Positions 26,347 to 35,403 of a stretch of 64,000 nt of DNA are shown here, in pieces. This stretch comes from Pedobacter sp. Leaf176 (GTDB lineage: Bacteria; Bacteroidota; Bacteroidia; Sphingobacteriales; Sphingobacteriaceae). Position 1 is the stretch's first letter. Each line of letters begins with the position of its first letter. A model generated the notes under the pieces. That model was not told the DNA's origin. It ran no database searches and saw only the letters and a list, made by a program, of their open reading frames with translations. Location of the stretch: contig NZ_LMPD01000006.1 of assembly GCF_001424305.1 (NCBI RefSeq), positions 6,490 to 70,489 on the forward strand, written 5' to 3'. The position numbers were made by a program, and so were the translations under genes.

Positions 26347-26570
26347 TGTTAATCAGGGAAATAAAAAATGAACAACAATAAATGACTGATTATGTTGAAT
26401 GTGTTGATAACTCTTTTCCGTAATTGAACAGCTTGCGCCATATGAGCAGTTATCTGCTTACAAAATGAACCTGTTGTTGTTTCAGACTATCTAACAAAAA
26501 TGTTTCACAAAAAAAATAAATAGGGTGTTTTTACGGTATTATAAATTATACATATTGCGATATTTGTGAT

Positions 26571-26804
26571 ATGGAGATACTCGAAAATAATGTTCAAATG
26601 AGTTCATTTTTAAAAAAAGTTCAGCAGCTTAGAGGCTACGGCGATATGGACTCCTATGTTTTAGTTAAAGAGTTGAAAAAATTTGCAAATCTATCCGAGA
26701 AAAACCTGGATGAGATAATTGAAGACTTTTCATCTCCCAAAACCTGGATTTACGGAAAAATGAAACTCATTAACGATGTGGAAGCGTTAATAACCAGTGC
26801 TTAA
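26571..26804 (+). CDS. Small hypothetical protein
   Basis: This 77-residue, mostly helical soluble protein (VLVKELKKFANLSEKNLDEI) has no family I recognise. It is isolated, with more than 140 bases on each side and an AT-rich leader. Codon use and length suggest a real gene. Confidence 0.5.
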   Translation: MEILENNVQMSSFLKKVQQLRGYGDMDSYVLVKELKKFANLSEKNLDEIIEDFSSPKTWIYGKMKLINDVEALITSA

Positions 26805-26952
26805 TTTTTCTAAAACCTTTACAACATTAGCTCCTTATAGCATTCGCAGACAAGGAGCTGTATAAGAACCTGTTCATCGAGTCAGATTCATCTTATCCGA
26901 AAAAAAAGCTTTAGCCCTGTTATCTTTAATTTGCTTCCCGAGGTTTGACAAT

Positions 26953-27456
26953 TTAGGGCAATAATTTTTGGTAACAATAAAAACGAAGTCCGGGCCGCCT
27001 GGCGAAGCTAATTTCCCCGCTGTACTGATAGCCTAATTTCGGGAAAAGCCTATTTGTTGCTGTATTTTCACTATTCGTATCAACACGTAAGATCTTTATT
27101 CCCGATGCTTTAGCAATTAATTCAGCCTGGCTCATGAGCGCATTGGCGATACCCATACGCTGGCAGTCGGGGTCGACCGCCAAACGGTGTGTTACAATTG
27201 CTTCAGCTTCAATATTCCAGCCTACATCAATATATTCAGGATCCTGTTCAGTTGTAATTGCAGCCAGTCCGGTTATTTTATTATCAAGCTCGCTAAGCCA
27301 TAGCTGATATAAAGAAATGTCACGGATAAACACTTCAGAACCAGGGTAATCATTACCCCATTGAAAATTCCCGCTGTTGTGCATTAAAGGAATAACCTTC
27401 CTTACAAGCTGCATAATTTGCGGCACATCTTCCAGTTTAGCCAATCTGATTATCAT
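26953..27456 (-). CDS. GNAT-family N-acetyltransferase
   Basis: The 167-residue protein has the acetyl-CoA-binding motif HRLAVDPDCQRMGIANALMS (the R-x-x-G-x-A type) after an acceptor-binding strand (EAIVTHRLAV). The C-terminal LGYQYSGEISFARRPGLRFY is typical of the fold. The substrate cannot be told; it is monocistronic. Confidence 0.85.
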   Translation of the reverse strand: MIIRLAKLEDVPQIMQLVRKVIPLMHNSGNFQWGNDYPGSEVFIRDISLYQLWLSELDNKITGLAAITTEQDPEYIDVGWNIEAEAIVTHRLAVDPDCQRMGIANALMSQAELIAKASGIKILRVDTNSENTATNRLFPKLGYQYSGEISFARRPGLRFYCYQKLLP

Positions 27457-27604
27457 ATGTATAAGAAACAGGCTATATCTTTATTACAGTTGTGCTAAGT
27501 GAGGCGTAACAGGAAATAGGTCTGCACCATATTATCCTACTGAGCGGAATTGTCTGTCTTCGTTCCGTAGCATAAACTCACCAAGATATAGCCTTTATAA
27601 TGAA

Positions 27605-28135
27605 TTAAAATAATTTTTCTTGCGGGGGTTTAACACCTGCTAAACGAAGGTAAACTGTTGCCTGGCCACGATGATGTGTCTGATGTTCAAAATTCTTTAT
27701 GAAAACCATATCCTTCGTCATTTCGAAACGGTTCATGAATTTCACCTTTTCTTCAAATTGCTTAGGTGTCATTTTTTGTAGGGCCGCTATAACATAGTCG
27801 TATCCTGCCATGACAACTTTTGTTACGTTTGCTTTAGATTTATCCTGAATTTTCTCTGCTTCACCTAATCCGAAAGGGCTTTTTTCACCTGTTGCAGTTG
27901 CAGTAAAACCGTAATTTGCATCCGTAAGGTGTAACATTTGTTCGGCAAAGGAACGCATTTCGGGCGTTGGTTTTAATGCGTAGCCAGATTCGGGCATCAT
28001 ATCCAGATATTCTTTGGTATAGGTTTTTGCCCTTTCCCATTCTGCAATTTTAGTGCTTAATGATTCCTGCGCATTGGCTGCTGTAAACGTAATTAGTAAA
28101 GCCACAAGGCTTAATAAAAATTTTAATTTTTTCAT
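27605..28135 (-). CDS. Exported DinB-family protein
   Basis: The 176-residue protein has a signal peptide (residues 1-22, ending ANAQ) and a DinB/DUF664-type four-helix bundle with metal-ligand His in QMLHLTDANYG and FEHQTHHRGQATVYLRLAG. In Bacteroidota such periplasmic forms are common and of unknown role. Confidence 0.8.
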   Translation of the reverse strand: MKKLKFLLSLVALLITFTAANAQESLSTKIAEWERAKTYTKEYLDMMPESGYALKPTPEMRSFAEQMLHLTDANYGFTATATGEKSPFGLGEAEKIQDKSKANVTKVVMAGYDYVIAALQKMTPKQFEEKVKFMNRFEMTKDMVFIKNFEHQTHHRGQATVYLRLAGVKPPQEKLF

Positions 28136-28405
28136 GATTGTTTTGCTTTATTATAACAAATATAAGAGACAAATCAAGAACGGTAATATCGTTTATCAAT
28201 CAGGTGCAATTATGAAGATTCAAATAACACGCTGGGTTAGGAATGCTGATGCGGAACCTTGATATTCAGTATAAAATTAATGGCCTGCGCCACGCCATTC
28301 ATGTCCTGAATATTTTAATTTATTGCTGAAAAACCAGTTTGCTCTATTTTTCGTAAATGATAAATAGTTTGCAGATGCAGATCAGAAAAAATAAACCTTA
28401 ACCAC

Positions 28406-28594
28406 ATGACTACTACAATCGCAGCCCTTTTAGGGGGACCAGAAATGATTATATTGGCTTTAGCTTTACTGCTGTTATTTGGCGGTAAAAAGATTCCAGA
28501 ATTAATGAAAGGCCTTGGGAAAGGCATAAAAGAGTTTAAAGACGGCCAAACTGATGCTGATCCGCTTCCTGCTAAGGAACCTGTAAAACCTTGA
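28406..28594 (+). CDS. tatA: Sec-independent translocase subunit TatA/TatE
   Basis: The 62-residue protein has one N-terminal membrane helix (MIILALALLLLF), then GGKKIPELMKGLGKGIKEFK, the hallmark hinge and amphipathic helix of TatA, and an acidic tail. It forms the Tat pore with TatC, which is not in the window. It may serve proteins such as the SDR at 19899. Confidence 0.9.
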   Translation: MTTTIAALLGGPEMIILALALLLLFGGKKIPELMKGLGKGIKEFKDGQTDADPLPAKEPVKP

Positions 28595-28620
28595 TTTTGT
28601 TAAGTCTTTTTTAAATACAT

Positions 28621-28724
28621 AAAGCCGGGGATGAAAAAATAACCTTGGGCAGCCTCTTTATTTTTTGGAAAATAAAAAATGGAATGTGCTGTTCTGGCTG
28701 TTTTTATACATCCCCGCCTTATAA
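28621..28724. repeat. Long inverted repeat downstream of tatA
   Basis: AAAGCCGGGGATGAAAAA and TTTTTATACATCCCCGCCTT are imperfect inverted arms about 65 nt apart. The structure lies between convergent genes and can act as a terminator or be a small palindromic element; the minus-strand gene end overlaps the right arm by a few bases. Confidence 0.45.
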
Positions 28725-29273
28725 TGCTAACGTAGCTACATCATATTGTAGTTGTTCGTAGGCCAACCGGTTACCCACCGTTCTCTTCACAACAGGGCTC
28801 CAAATTTTTCCAATATTTTTATAAACGTGAATGGTAACTGGAAATCGGTTTGTATTATTCCCTTTATCAGAACCATTGTATCCATTCCCCTGCTGGAAAA
28901 ATGCATAAATAGCGAATTGCTTTTTGTCAAATGCATGACCTATAATACCCTGGCTTAGCGTTTTTGTGATGGATGTTTTTTGCGATATACTTTTTCCCTT
29001 AAACTTAGCCTTCCAGTTATCAAGTTTTGCAGGAATACAGATTATTTTAGCATAAGCCGATGGCCTATTCCGGTAAAGGAACATTGGTATATTGCTTATG
29101 TATTTTTTGGTTCTGGCAGATTGTAAATAACCCAGCCAACTCGCTTTGATGTTTACAGGATTTTCAAAAAGATCCTGTTCAATTGAAATGGATTTTTCGA
29201 GCGGGTTATTTTTTATTTTTAGAGTGGGAAGCCACAAGCACAAAAAGGTAAAGCCTAACAGAAAATTATTCAT
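28719..29273 (-). CDS. Hypothetical protein with N-terminal hydrophobic segment
   Basis: The 184-residue protein begins with a short hydrophobic segment (MNNFLLGFTFLCLWLPTL), possibly a signal or anchor. The remainder is basic and mixed alpha/beta without a family I recognise. It is convergent with tatA. Confidence 0.5.
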   Translation of the reverse strand: MNNFLLGFTFLCLWLPTLKIKNNPLEKSISIEQDLFENPVNIKASWLGYLQSARTKKYISNIPMFLYRNRPSAYAKIICIPAKLDNWKAKFKGKSISQKTSITKTLSQGIIGHAFDKKQFAIYAFFQQGNGYNGSDKGNNTNRFPVTIHVYKNIGKIWSPVVKRTVGNRLAYEQLQYDVATLAL

Positions 29274-29845
29274 TGTAATTAGATTGGTTAGCGTTTGCGC
29301 AAGTTAACCCTAATTATTGCTAACGTGAGCCAATGTGAAAAAAATATTACATAAATTCTAATTTCTGTCTATTTTATACTATAGTAATGGCAGCGTTTCT
29401 AAGAAGTGCCTTAGCTCAATATTGACAGGAGCATATAATATAAGGACGGGTAATTTCGTTAATGTCTTTTTCATTTCTTTATAGTTCATCAGTTCAACTT
29501 TGTTCGCTGTCAGGATTCGTTTTTTGAGATAACTATCGGATATACATTTTTTTTGGAGAAAAAATGAAGCTGATATTAAATGAACACAATGAATGATTTT
29601 TAGAGAAAAAACATGAACAAAATTAAATGTATCAAAGGAATAAGGAATTTACCTGTAAATCCTTAGTTGACAGGGTATTTTAAAATGCGCTTTTTTAATC
29701 GGGATTTAATCTTTAAATAATCTTCGCGGTTATAATTATTATATTGTATATATGCATGTAATTTATTTGTAATATTAATAAGCCGTTGTGTTTTGATATT
29801 GATTTAAATTGATAAACCACAAATGAAACTGTAATTAAAGACCAA
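29274..29845. other. Long AT-rich intergenic region upstream of the PAS sensor
   Basis: About 570 bases separate divergent genes. No coding frame is convincing; the last 150 bases are very AT-rich and probably contain the sensor promoter. I cannot assign boxes with confidence. Confidence 0.4.
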
Positions 29846-32800
29846 ATGCCTAAAGACATTTTTCAGCAAATTTTTCGTAAATCTTCTTTTGCGGAAATAC
29901 TGATCAAACATGTTGATAAAGATTACGGCGTAATAGAGGTTACTAATGCGTACCTCAAGGAGGCCGGAATTAGCAGAGCTGAATTTTTCGAGCAGATACC
30001 CGGCAATTTAATCCCGGGCTTTACTGGCGATGACCGCAACAACGAGATGGTTTTTAACGGCTTAAAGCAAGCTGCTTCAGGGAAGGTGTCAGTAACGACT
30101 TTTTTTAGTGAGGTTTTCAAGAAAACATACACCTTAACTATTGAGCTATTGGCAGAACAGGATGAGCTTAGCCAGTATTTTACTTTAAGATTAATCCCGG
30201 CAATAAAAAACCTGGGTCCGGTCTCCTCAAATAAAGATGTTCCCCATGGCCAGCTTAAACTTGATGTGGAAAGCTTCAATTACCTTGTTCGGGATGGTCT
30301 GGATATGATAGCCGTTTTGGATGATGCCGGTAATTATCGTTATGTAAGCAATACCTCCTTTGCATTATTGGGTTATCATCCAGAATATTATATTGGCAGA
30401 AATGCATTTGAATTTATTCATCCCGACGATGTTAGAGAAGCGCAAGATATGCTCAAAGACATTGCAGGCAAGGGTCGTGTAACCCTAAAGCCATTCCGTT
30501 TCCTGCATGAAGATGGAAGCTGGCGCTGGGTGCAAACCGTATTAAGTGATTTACGAAATGAACCTTCCATAAAAGGTATTGTCGCAAATTCCAGGGATGT
30601 AACGGAACAGGTAAATGCCCGTAATGATGTGCTTCTATCAAACGAAAGGTTTAAGTATGTAACAATGGCCACCTCTGAAGCAATATGGGATTGGGATGTT
30701 GTTAATGACACATTATTGTGGGGTGAGGGTTTTTTAAAGCTTTTCGGTTATGATGCCGCAGAAATGGAAACTACAGGAGAAAATTTTTATTTCAAAATTC
30801 ATCCCGAAGATGTAGCGGCTATTAAAAATAGTTTAGAACTTTTGTTTAAAAATAAACAATGTAATTGGTCTGGTGAGTACCGCTTAAAAAAAGCGAATGG
30901 TGAATACGCTTTTGTTGCCGATAAGGGTTTGGTTTTGTTTGATAAAAATGGCGCACCGATACGCATGGTTGGCGCTATGCAGGATGTGACCAATAAGATA
31001 CAAGAAGAGCAAAGGTTAAAGCTGCTCGAGTCTGTGGTAATCAATACGACAGATTCCGTCGCGATTATGTCTGTCGACTTAACAAAATTTCCAATAAGCC
31101 AGTTTATTTATGTAAACGATGCTTTTTTGAATATGACGGGGTATCGTTTAGACGAGCTCATTGGTAAATCTCCCCGGATATTAGAAGGCCCGAGAACGGA
31201 TCAGCAACAAGTTAAATTATTAGTTGAATCGCTTTTAAAAGGATTGCCCGGCGAATTAACGCTTATAAATTATAAAAAAAATAGGGAGGAGTTCTGGCTT
31301 AATTTGTCTGTAACACCAATTGCCGACAGTCATGGCAATTTTAACCGTTGGATTTCTGTTCAGAGGGACATTACAGAAGAAAGAACTGAAGCCATCAGGC
31401 AAAAATTAATTTCCGGGTTAAGTGTGTTATTTAACCATTTTACGGATATGAAGGAGGTGGCTCCGCTGGTACTGGCAGAGATTATTCGGTGTTGCAATTT
31501 TTCAAATGCGGAGTTATGGCTTCCGGATGGGAATGAAAGTCATCTGAAACTTTTTTCGAGAAGTGAGGCAGATAAGCAAACTGAAGATTTTTACATAGAG
31601 ACCGCCCATTACACCACAGTTAAAAAAGGCGAAGGGTTTGTAGGTAAAGTTTGGGAAAACATGGTGCTTCACGATCTGAAATTATCAGAAGAATCCGTCT
31701 TTGATGAAAGGATGATTCCGGCCATTAAAATGGGTTTAAAGCGGATTTACGGAATGCCCTTATCATACAATAAAAAGTTAATCGGTATCCTGGTACTTGC
31801 TGTAAAATCCTACCATAACCTCGAAGGAATGGCTGTCTTATCCGATGTTTTTTCAGAATTTCTGGCCGGAAAAATCAAAAAAAAGCATATTGAACAAGAG
31901 TTAAGTGAGGTTTTTGAGTTCGCACCGGATATACTGGCAACAATTGATTACAGGGGCTATTTTAAACGGATTAATCCTGCCGCTGCAGAACTTCTTGGCT
32001 ATTCGGAAGCGGAGCTACTTAAAAAACCGGTGAAGTTCTTTGTTCATCCTCAAGACAGGTTTGCCACTGCGAGGAGGATAAAGCTTTTAACCGAGGGCCG
32101 TAAACCGATGAACTTTGAAAACAGGTACGTAACCAAATCCGGACAAGTGAAATGGCTCTCCTGGACAGCAAATGCGGTGTCGTTAGATGGTGTTATATTC
32201 GCTGTAGCAAAAGACATCACGGAGAAAAAAACGCTGGCAGATTTGCTTCAAAAAACAAACAGTTTGGCGCGTATTGGTAGCTGGGAAGTAAATGTAGCCG
32301 ATAGAACGGTGTATTGGTCTGATGTAACTAAAGAAATAAGAGAAGTAAGCCTTGATTTTGTGCCTGATTTGGATGATGGAATGAACAATTTCAAGGAGGG
32401 TGTGAGTAGAGATACCATCAAACAAAAGGTGCAGGAATGTATAGACCATGGCACCCCATGGGATGAGGAACTCGAAATCAAAACGTACAAAGGCAATTAT
32501 AAATGGGTTAGAACGATAGGGCAGGCGGAGATGCTGGAAGGTAAGAGCATTCGCATCTTTGGTAGTTTCCAGGACATCGATGTACGTAAACGGGCGGAGA
32601 TTTTAAATAAGGAAGTTTTAAGAAGGGTAGCTGAATCTGAAAAACGCTACAGCGAACTCTTTCATTTTAGTCCGCTTCCGATGTGGGTTTATGATATAAA
32701 TACGCTGCGGTTTCTCGATGTAAATCTTGCTGCAATAAATCATTATGGCTACAGCAGGGCAGAATTTCTTTCGATGACTATTCGCGATATCCGACCGGAA

Positions 32801-33226
32801 GAGGAACTGCCAGTTCTGGAACGCACAATTCAAGACTCGAAAGCTGGTAAAATAATTTACAACCGTGGAATTTACAAACATAAAACTAAGGACGGCACAG
32901 AAATACGGATAGACATCAGAAGTAATCCGATGCTGTTTAAAGGAAAAGAGGCAAAGCTTATCGTTGCTTCTGATATTACCAAAGAATTATTGTACATTAA
33001 TGCGATAGAAGAAAAAAATGCAAAGCTTGAAGAAATTGCCTGGATACAATCCCATGCTGTTCGAGCCCCGCTAGCCCGGATTATGGGACTGGTAGATATA
33101 TTATCTGCTAACAAAAATCAAGTGGTCATTTCCCAGGCAGATATTCTCAAACAGATAGCTGTTTCGGCACAGGAGCTTGATGAAATAATTAAGGATATAA
33201 CAATTAAGTCTGACAAGACAAAGTAA
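29846..33226 (+). CDS. Multi-PAS/GAF sensor with DHp-like helix but no ATPase domain
   Basis: This 1126-residue cytosolic protein has no membrane segment. PAS-like units lie around residues 5-125, 145-255, 260-385, 390-510 (IGKSPRILEGPRTD, LOV-like shape without the flavin Cys), 690-810, 815-935 and 945-1055, with a GAF domain at about 520-685. The C-terminus (LEEIAWIQSHAVRAPLARIM, His 1070) matches the phospho-accepting helix of histidine kinases. The protein ends 57 residues after that His, with no N, G or F boxes of a catalytic domain. It lies 4 nt before a receiver gene. It may be phosphorylated by another kinase or act as a dimerising scaffold; both are inferred. Confidence 0.85.
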   Translation: MPKDIFQQIFRKSSFAEILIKHVDKDYGVIEVTNAYLKEAGISRAEFFEQIPGNLIPGFTGDDRNNEMVFNGLKQAASGKVSVTTFFSEVFKKTYTLTIELLAEQDELSQYFTLRLIPAIKNLGPVSSNKDVPHGQLKLDVESFNYLVRDGLDMIAVLDDAGNYRYVSNTSFALLGYHPEYYIGRNAFEFIHPDDVREAQDMLKDIAGKGRVTLKPFRFLHEDGSWRWVQTVLSDLRNEPSIKGIVANSRDVTEQVNARNDVLLSNERFKYVTMATSEAIWDWDVVNDTLLWGEGFLKLFGYDAAEMETTGENFYFKIHPEDVAAIKNSLELLFKNKQCNWSGEYRLKKANGEYAFVADKGLVLFDKNGAPIRMVGAMQDVTNKIQEEQRLKLLESVVINTTDSVAIMSVDLTKFPISQFIYVNDAFLNMTGYRLDELIGKSPRILEGPRTDQQQVKLLVESLLKGLPGELTLINYKKNREEFWLNLSVTPIADSHGNFNRWISVQRDITEERTEAIRQKLISGLSVLFNHFTDMKEVAPLVLAEIIRCCNFSNAELWLPDGNESHLKLFSRSEADKQTEDFYIETAHYTTVKKGEGFVGKVWENMVLHDLKLSEESVFDERMIPAIKMGLKRIYGMPLSYNKKLIGILVLAVKSYHNLEGMAVLSDVFSEFLAGKIKKKHIEQELSEVFEFAPDILATIDYRGYFKRINPAAAELLGYSEAELLKKPVKFFVHPQDRFATARRIKLLTEGRKPMNFENRYVTKSGQVKWLSWTANAVSLDGVIFAVAKDITEKKTLADLLQKTNSLARIGSWEVNVADRTVYWSDVTKEIREVSLDFVPDLDDGMNNFKEGVSRDTIKQKVQECIDHGTPWDEELEIKTYKGNYKWVRTIGQAEMLEGKSIRIFGSFQDIDVRKRAEILNKEVLRRVAESEKRYSELFHFSPLPMWVYDINTLRFLDVNLAAINHYGYSRAEFLSMTIRDIRPEEELPVLERTIQDSKAGKIIYNRGIYKHKTKDGTEIRIDIRSNPMLFKGKEAKLIVASDITKELLYINAIEEKNAKLEEIAWIQSHAVRAPLARIMGLVDILSANKNQVVISQADILKQIAVSAQELDEIIKDITIKSDKTK

Positions 33227-33230
33227 GTTA

Positions 33231-33635
33231 ATGACAGAAAGAGAAATTTTGGTTATTGATGATGATCCCATAATTCTTATGATTCATCAGGTCGTTCTTG
33301 AATTCGCATTGCCCCATGTTAGCTGCCATTATTTTTCGGAAGCGCAGGATGCATTGATTTATATGCAGCAGAACAGCGCAACTCAGAAAAAGTTTCTCCT
33401 GTTTTTGGATATCAATATGCCGGTATTAAATGGATGGGATTTGCTTTGCGCAATTGAGAAAAGTGATTTTAAAGACAACGTTCATGTTGTTATGGTAACC
33501 TCTTCTGTAAACGAAGGGGATAAAATTAAAGCGGAAAATTATCAGAACATACACTCCTTTATCAGTAAGCCATTAAAAGAAGAGCATATTGATAAGTTAC
33601 GGGAAATTGAAAATATTAATTTATTTTTAGTTTAA
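33231..33635 (+). CDS. Single-domain response regulator
   Basis: The 134-residue receiver has the acidic pair IDDDP, phospho-acceptor Asp 60 (FLDINMPVLNGWD), the Thr/Ser switch (MVTSSV) and the Lys in FISKPL. There is no output domain. It follows the PAS protein by 4 nt and is probably its partner in a phosphorelay of the Rcp type. Confidence 0.9.
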   Translation: MTEREILVIDDDPIILMIHQVVLEFALPHVSCHYFSEAQDALIYMQQNSATQKKFLLFLDINMPVLNGWDLLCAIEKSDFKDNVHVVMVTSSVNEGDKIKAENYQNIHSFISKPLKEEHIDKLREIENINLFLV

Positions 33636-33660
33636 ATATTTAAAGTCAATCGTTTTATTT

Positions 33661-34050
33661 ATGAACCCCTCAAATAAACAAAAGTATAGCTGCGTTATAC
33701 TGGATGATAACAGTTTAAGTGTTTCAATTTTAGAAAAAATCGTTTCTGATATCAGTGAACTCGAATTGATAGGTAGTTTTACTGATCCTATAATGGCAAC
33801 TGCCGCTTTCCAGGAGCTTGAAATGGTTGATTTTCTATTTATCGATATCGGCATGGAAGTATCAGGTCTTGATATTGCCAGGATGCTGAAAAATAAAGTT
33901 AACTACATTGTATTCGTTACCGCACACGAAAAATTTGCTGTTAAAGCTTTTGAAACTGGGGCGGCCTATTTAGTTAAGCCTGTTGATTTCGAAACCGTTC
34001 TTAACACTGTAAATCAGCTGATTGCTGGAAGAAATATGAAAATCAATTAA
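33661..34050 (+). CDS. Stand-alone receiver resembling LytTR-type regulators
   Basis: The 129-residue protein carries YSCVILDDN, Asp 62 in FIDIGMEVSGLDIAR, FVTAHEKFAVKAFETGAAYL and VKPVDFE. This is the receiver half of LytTR regulators, but the DNA-binding LytTR domain is absent. It lies 25 nt after the first receiver. It could compete for, or pass on, phosphate in the same relay. Confidence 0.85.
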   Translation: MNPSNKQKYSCVILDDNSLSVSILEKIVSDISELELIGSFTDPIMATAAFQELEMVDFLFIDIGMEVSGLDIARMLKNKVNYIVFVTAHEKFAVKAFETGAAYLVKPVDFETVLNTVNQLIAGRNMKIN

Positions 34051-34298
34051 AGCAATTCCATACCTGTTGGCACGCGCCTATTAAATACGCAACTTATCGC
34101 AACCCGGATACATCCATTTAGCACATTCGTTTCAACTTCATTATAACTTCATAATTCTATGGTTATTTCGTATCAGAATTAATCAACAAATGGCTTAGAT
34201 TATTGAAGTATCTCTTCTGCTCCGCTGCAGTCGGTCTTTTGAAATTTAGCTAGCTGTTTGATTAACAATTGTAAATCAGATAAACTATCAGTAAAAAG

Positions 34299-35381
34299 AT
34301 GAAGAGAAATGTCATGTTCCTTGGCCTGTGTGCTTTACTTTACGTAACAGGTTGTACCGAGAAAAAAGAAGAAAAAGAAGAAGTTGCTATTTATGCGGTA
34401 ACATCCCCGCTAAAAATTGATACTTCATTTACCAAATCCTATGTTTCGCAGATCAAATCTGTAAGAAACATCGAAATCCGCGCCTTAGAAAAAGGCTACC
34501 TCCAGAATATTTATGTAGATGAAGGCCAGCATGTTCATGCCGGGCAGGTCTTGTTCAGGATTATGCCCAAAATGCTTCAGGCAGAATTGTTGAAAGCACA
34601 GGCAGAAACAAAATCGGCAGAAATCGAATTGGAAAACACAAAATTACTTACAGATAAAAATGTGGTTTCTAAAAATGAACTTGCAATGGCAAAAGCCAAA
34701 TTGCAGGGTGCGAATGCAGAAACGGCGATGGCAAAAATGCACCTGGCTTTTACAGAAATCAGGGCACCTTTCGATGGAACAATCGATCGCATTCCTTTCA
34801 AGTTGGGAAGCATGATAGACGAGGGTGCACTGCTGACCAGCCTGTCGGATAACAGTCAGGTTTTCGCCTATTTCAATGTTTCTGAACCAGAATATTTGAG
34901 TTATCAAAGTGCTGCAAAGGCGAAAGGACAGCAGGAAGTGAGTTTGTTACTGGCAAACAATGAACTTTTGAAATCGAAGGGTAAAGTAGAGGTTATCGAA
35001 AGTGAATTCAATAATGAAACCGGGAATATTGCTTTTCGTGCCCGGTTTAACAATGCCGATAACCTGCTTAGAAATGGTGAAACCGGTAAAATCCAAATGC
35101 TTGTACCATTGAAAAGTGCAATCGTAATTCCGCAAAAAGCGACTTATGATATCCAGGATAAAACCTACGTTTTTGTTGTCGACAGTAAAAATAAAGTTCA
35201 TTCAAGAACAATAACGATTGCCAGTGAGTTGCCCGATTTATATGTGCTTAGCGATGGCTTATCCTTAGGCGATAAAATCTTACTTGAAGGTGTACAAAAA
35301 GTTAAAGACGATGACAAAATCGCTTTTAAATTCCAGAACCCCCGGGAAGTTATCAAACAGTTAAGATTGAAAACAGAATAA
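34299..35381 (+). CDS. RND efflux periplasmic adaptor (membrane-fusion protein)
   Basis: The 360-residue lipoprotein (lipobox VTGC, Cys 19) has the lipoyl/barrel-sandwich halves (RALEKGYLQNIYVDEGQHVH, FTEIRAPFDGTIDRIPFKLG) around an alpha-hairpin, then a beta-barrel. It links the pump encoded 22 nt downstream to the outer-membrane factor. Confidence 0.9.
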   Translation: MKRNVMFLGLCALLYVTGCTEKKEEKEEVAIYAVTSPLKIDTSFTKSYVSQIKSVRNIEIRALEKGYLQNIYVDEGQHVHAGQVLFRIMPKMLQAELLKAQAETKSAEIELENTKLLTDKNVVSKNELAMAKAKLQGANAETAMAKMHLAFTEIRAPFDGTIDRIPFKLGSMIDEGALLTSLSDNSQVFAYFNVSEPEYLSYQSAAKAKGQQEVSLLLANNELLKSKGKVEVIESEFNNETGNIAFRARFNNADNLLRNGETGKIQMLVPLKSAIVIPQKATYDIQDKTYVFVVDSKNKVHSRTITIASELPDLYVLSDGLSLGDKILLEGVQKVKDDDKIAFKFQNPREVIKQLRLKTE

Positions 35382-35403
35382 TCCAAACCCTTCATCATAT
35401 TTT

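Noticed and set aside
31160..31260. LOV photoreceptor domain in the PAS protein
   Set aside because: The shape GKSPRILEGPRTD is LOV-like, but the flavin-binding Cys is missing, so a blue-light sensor is not supported.
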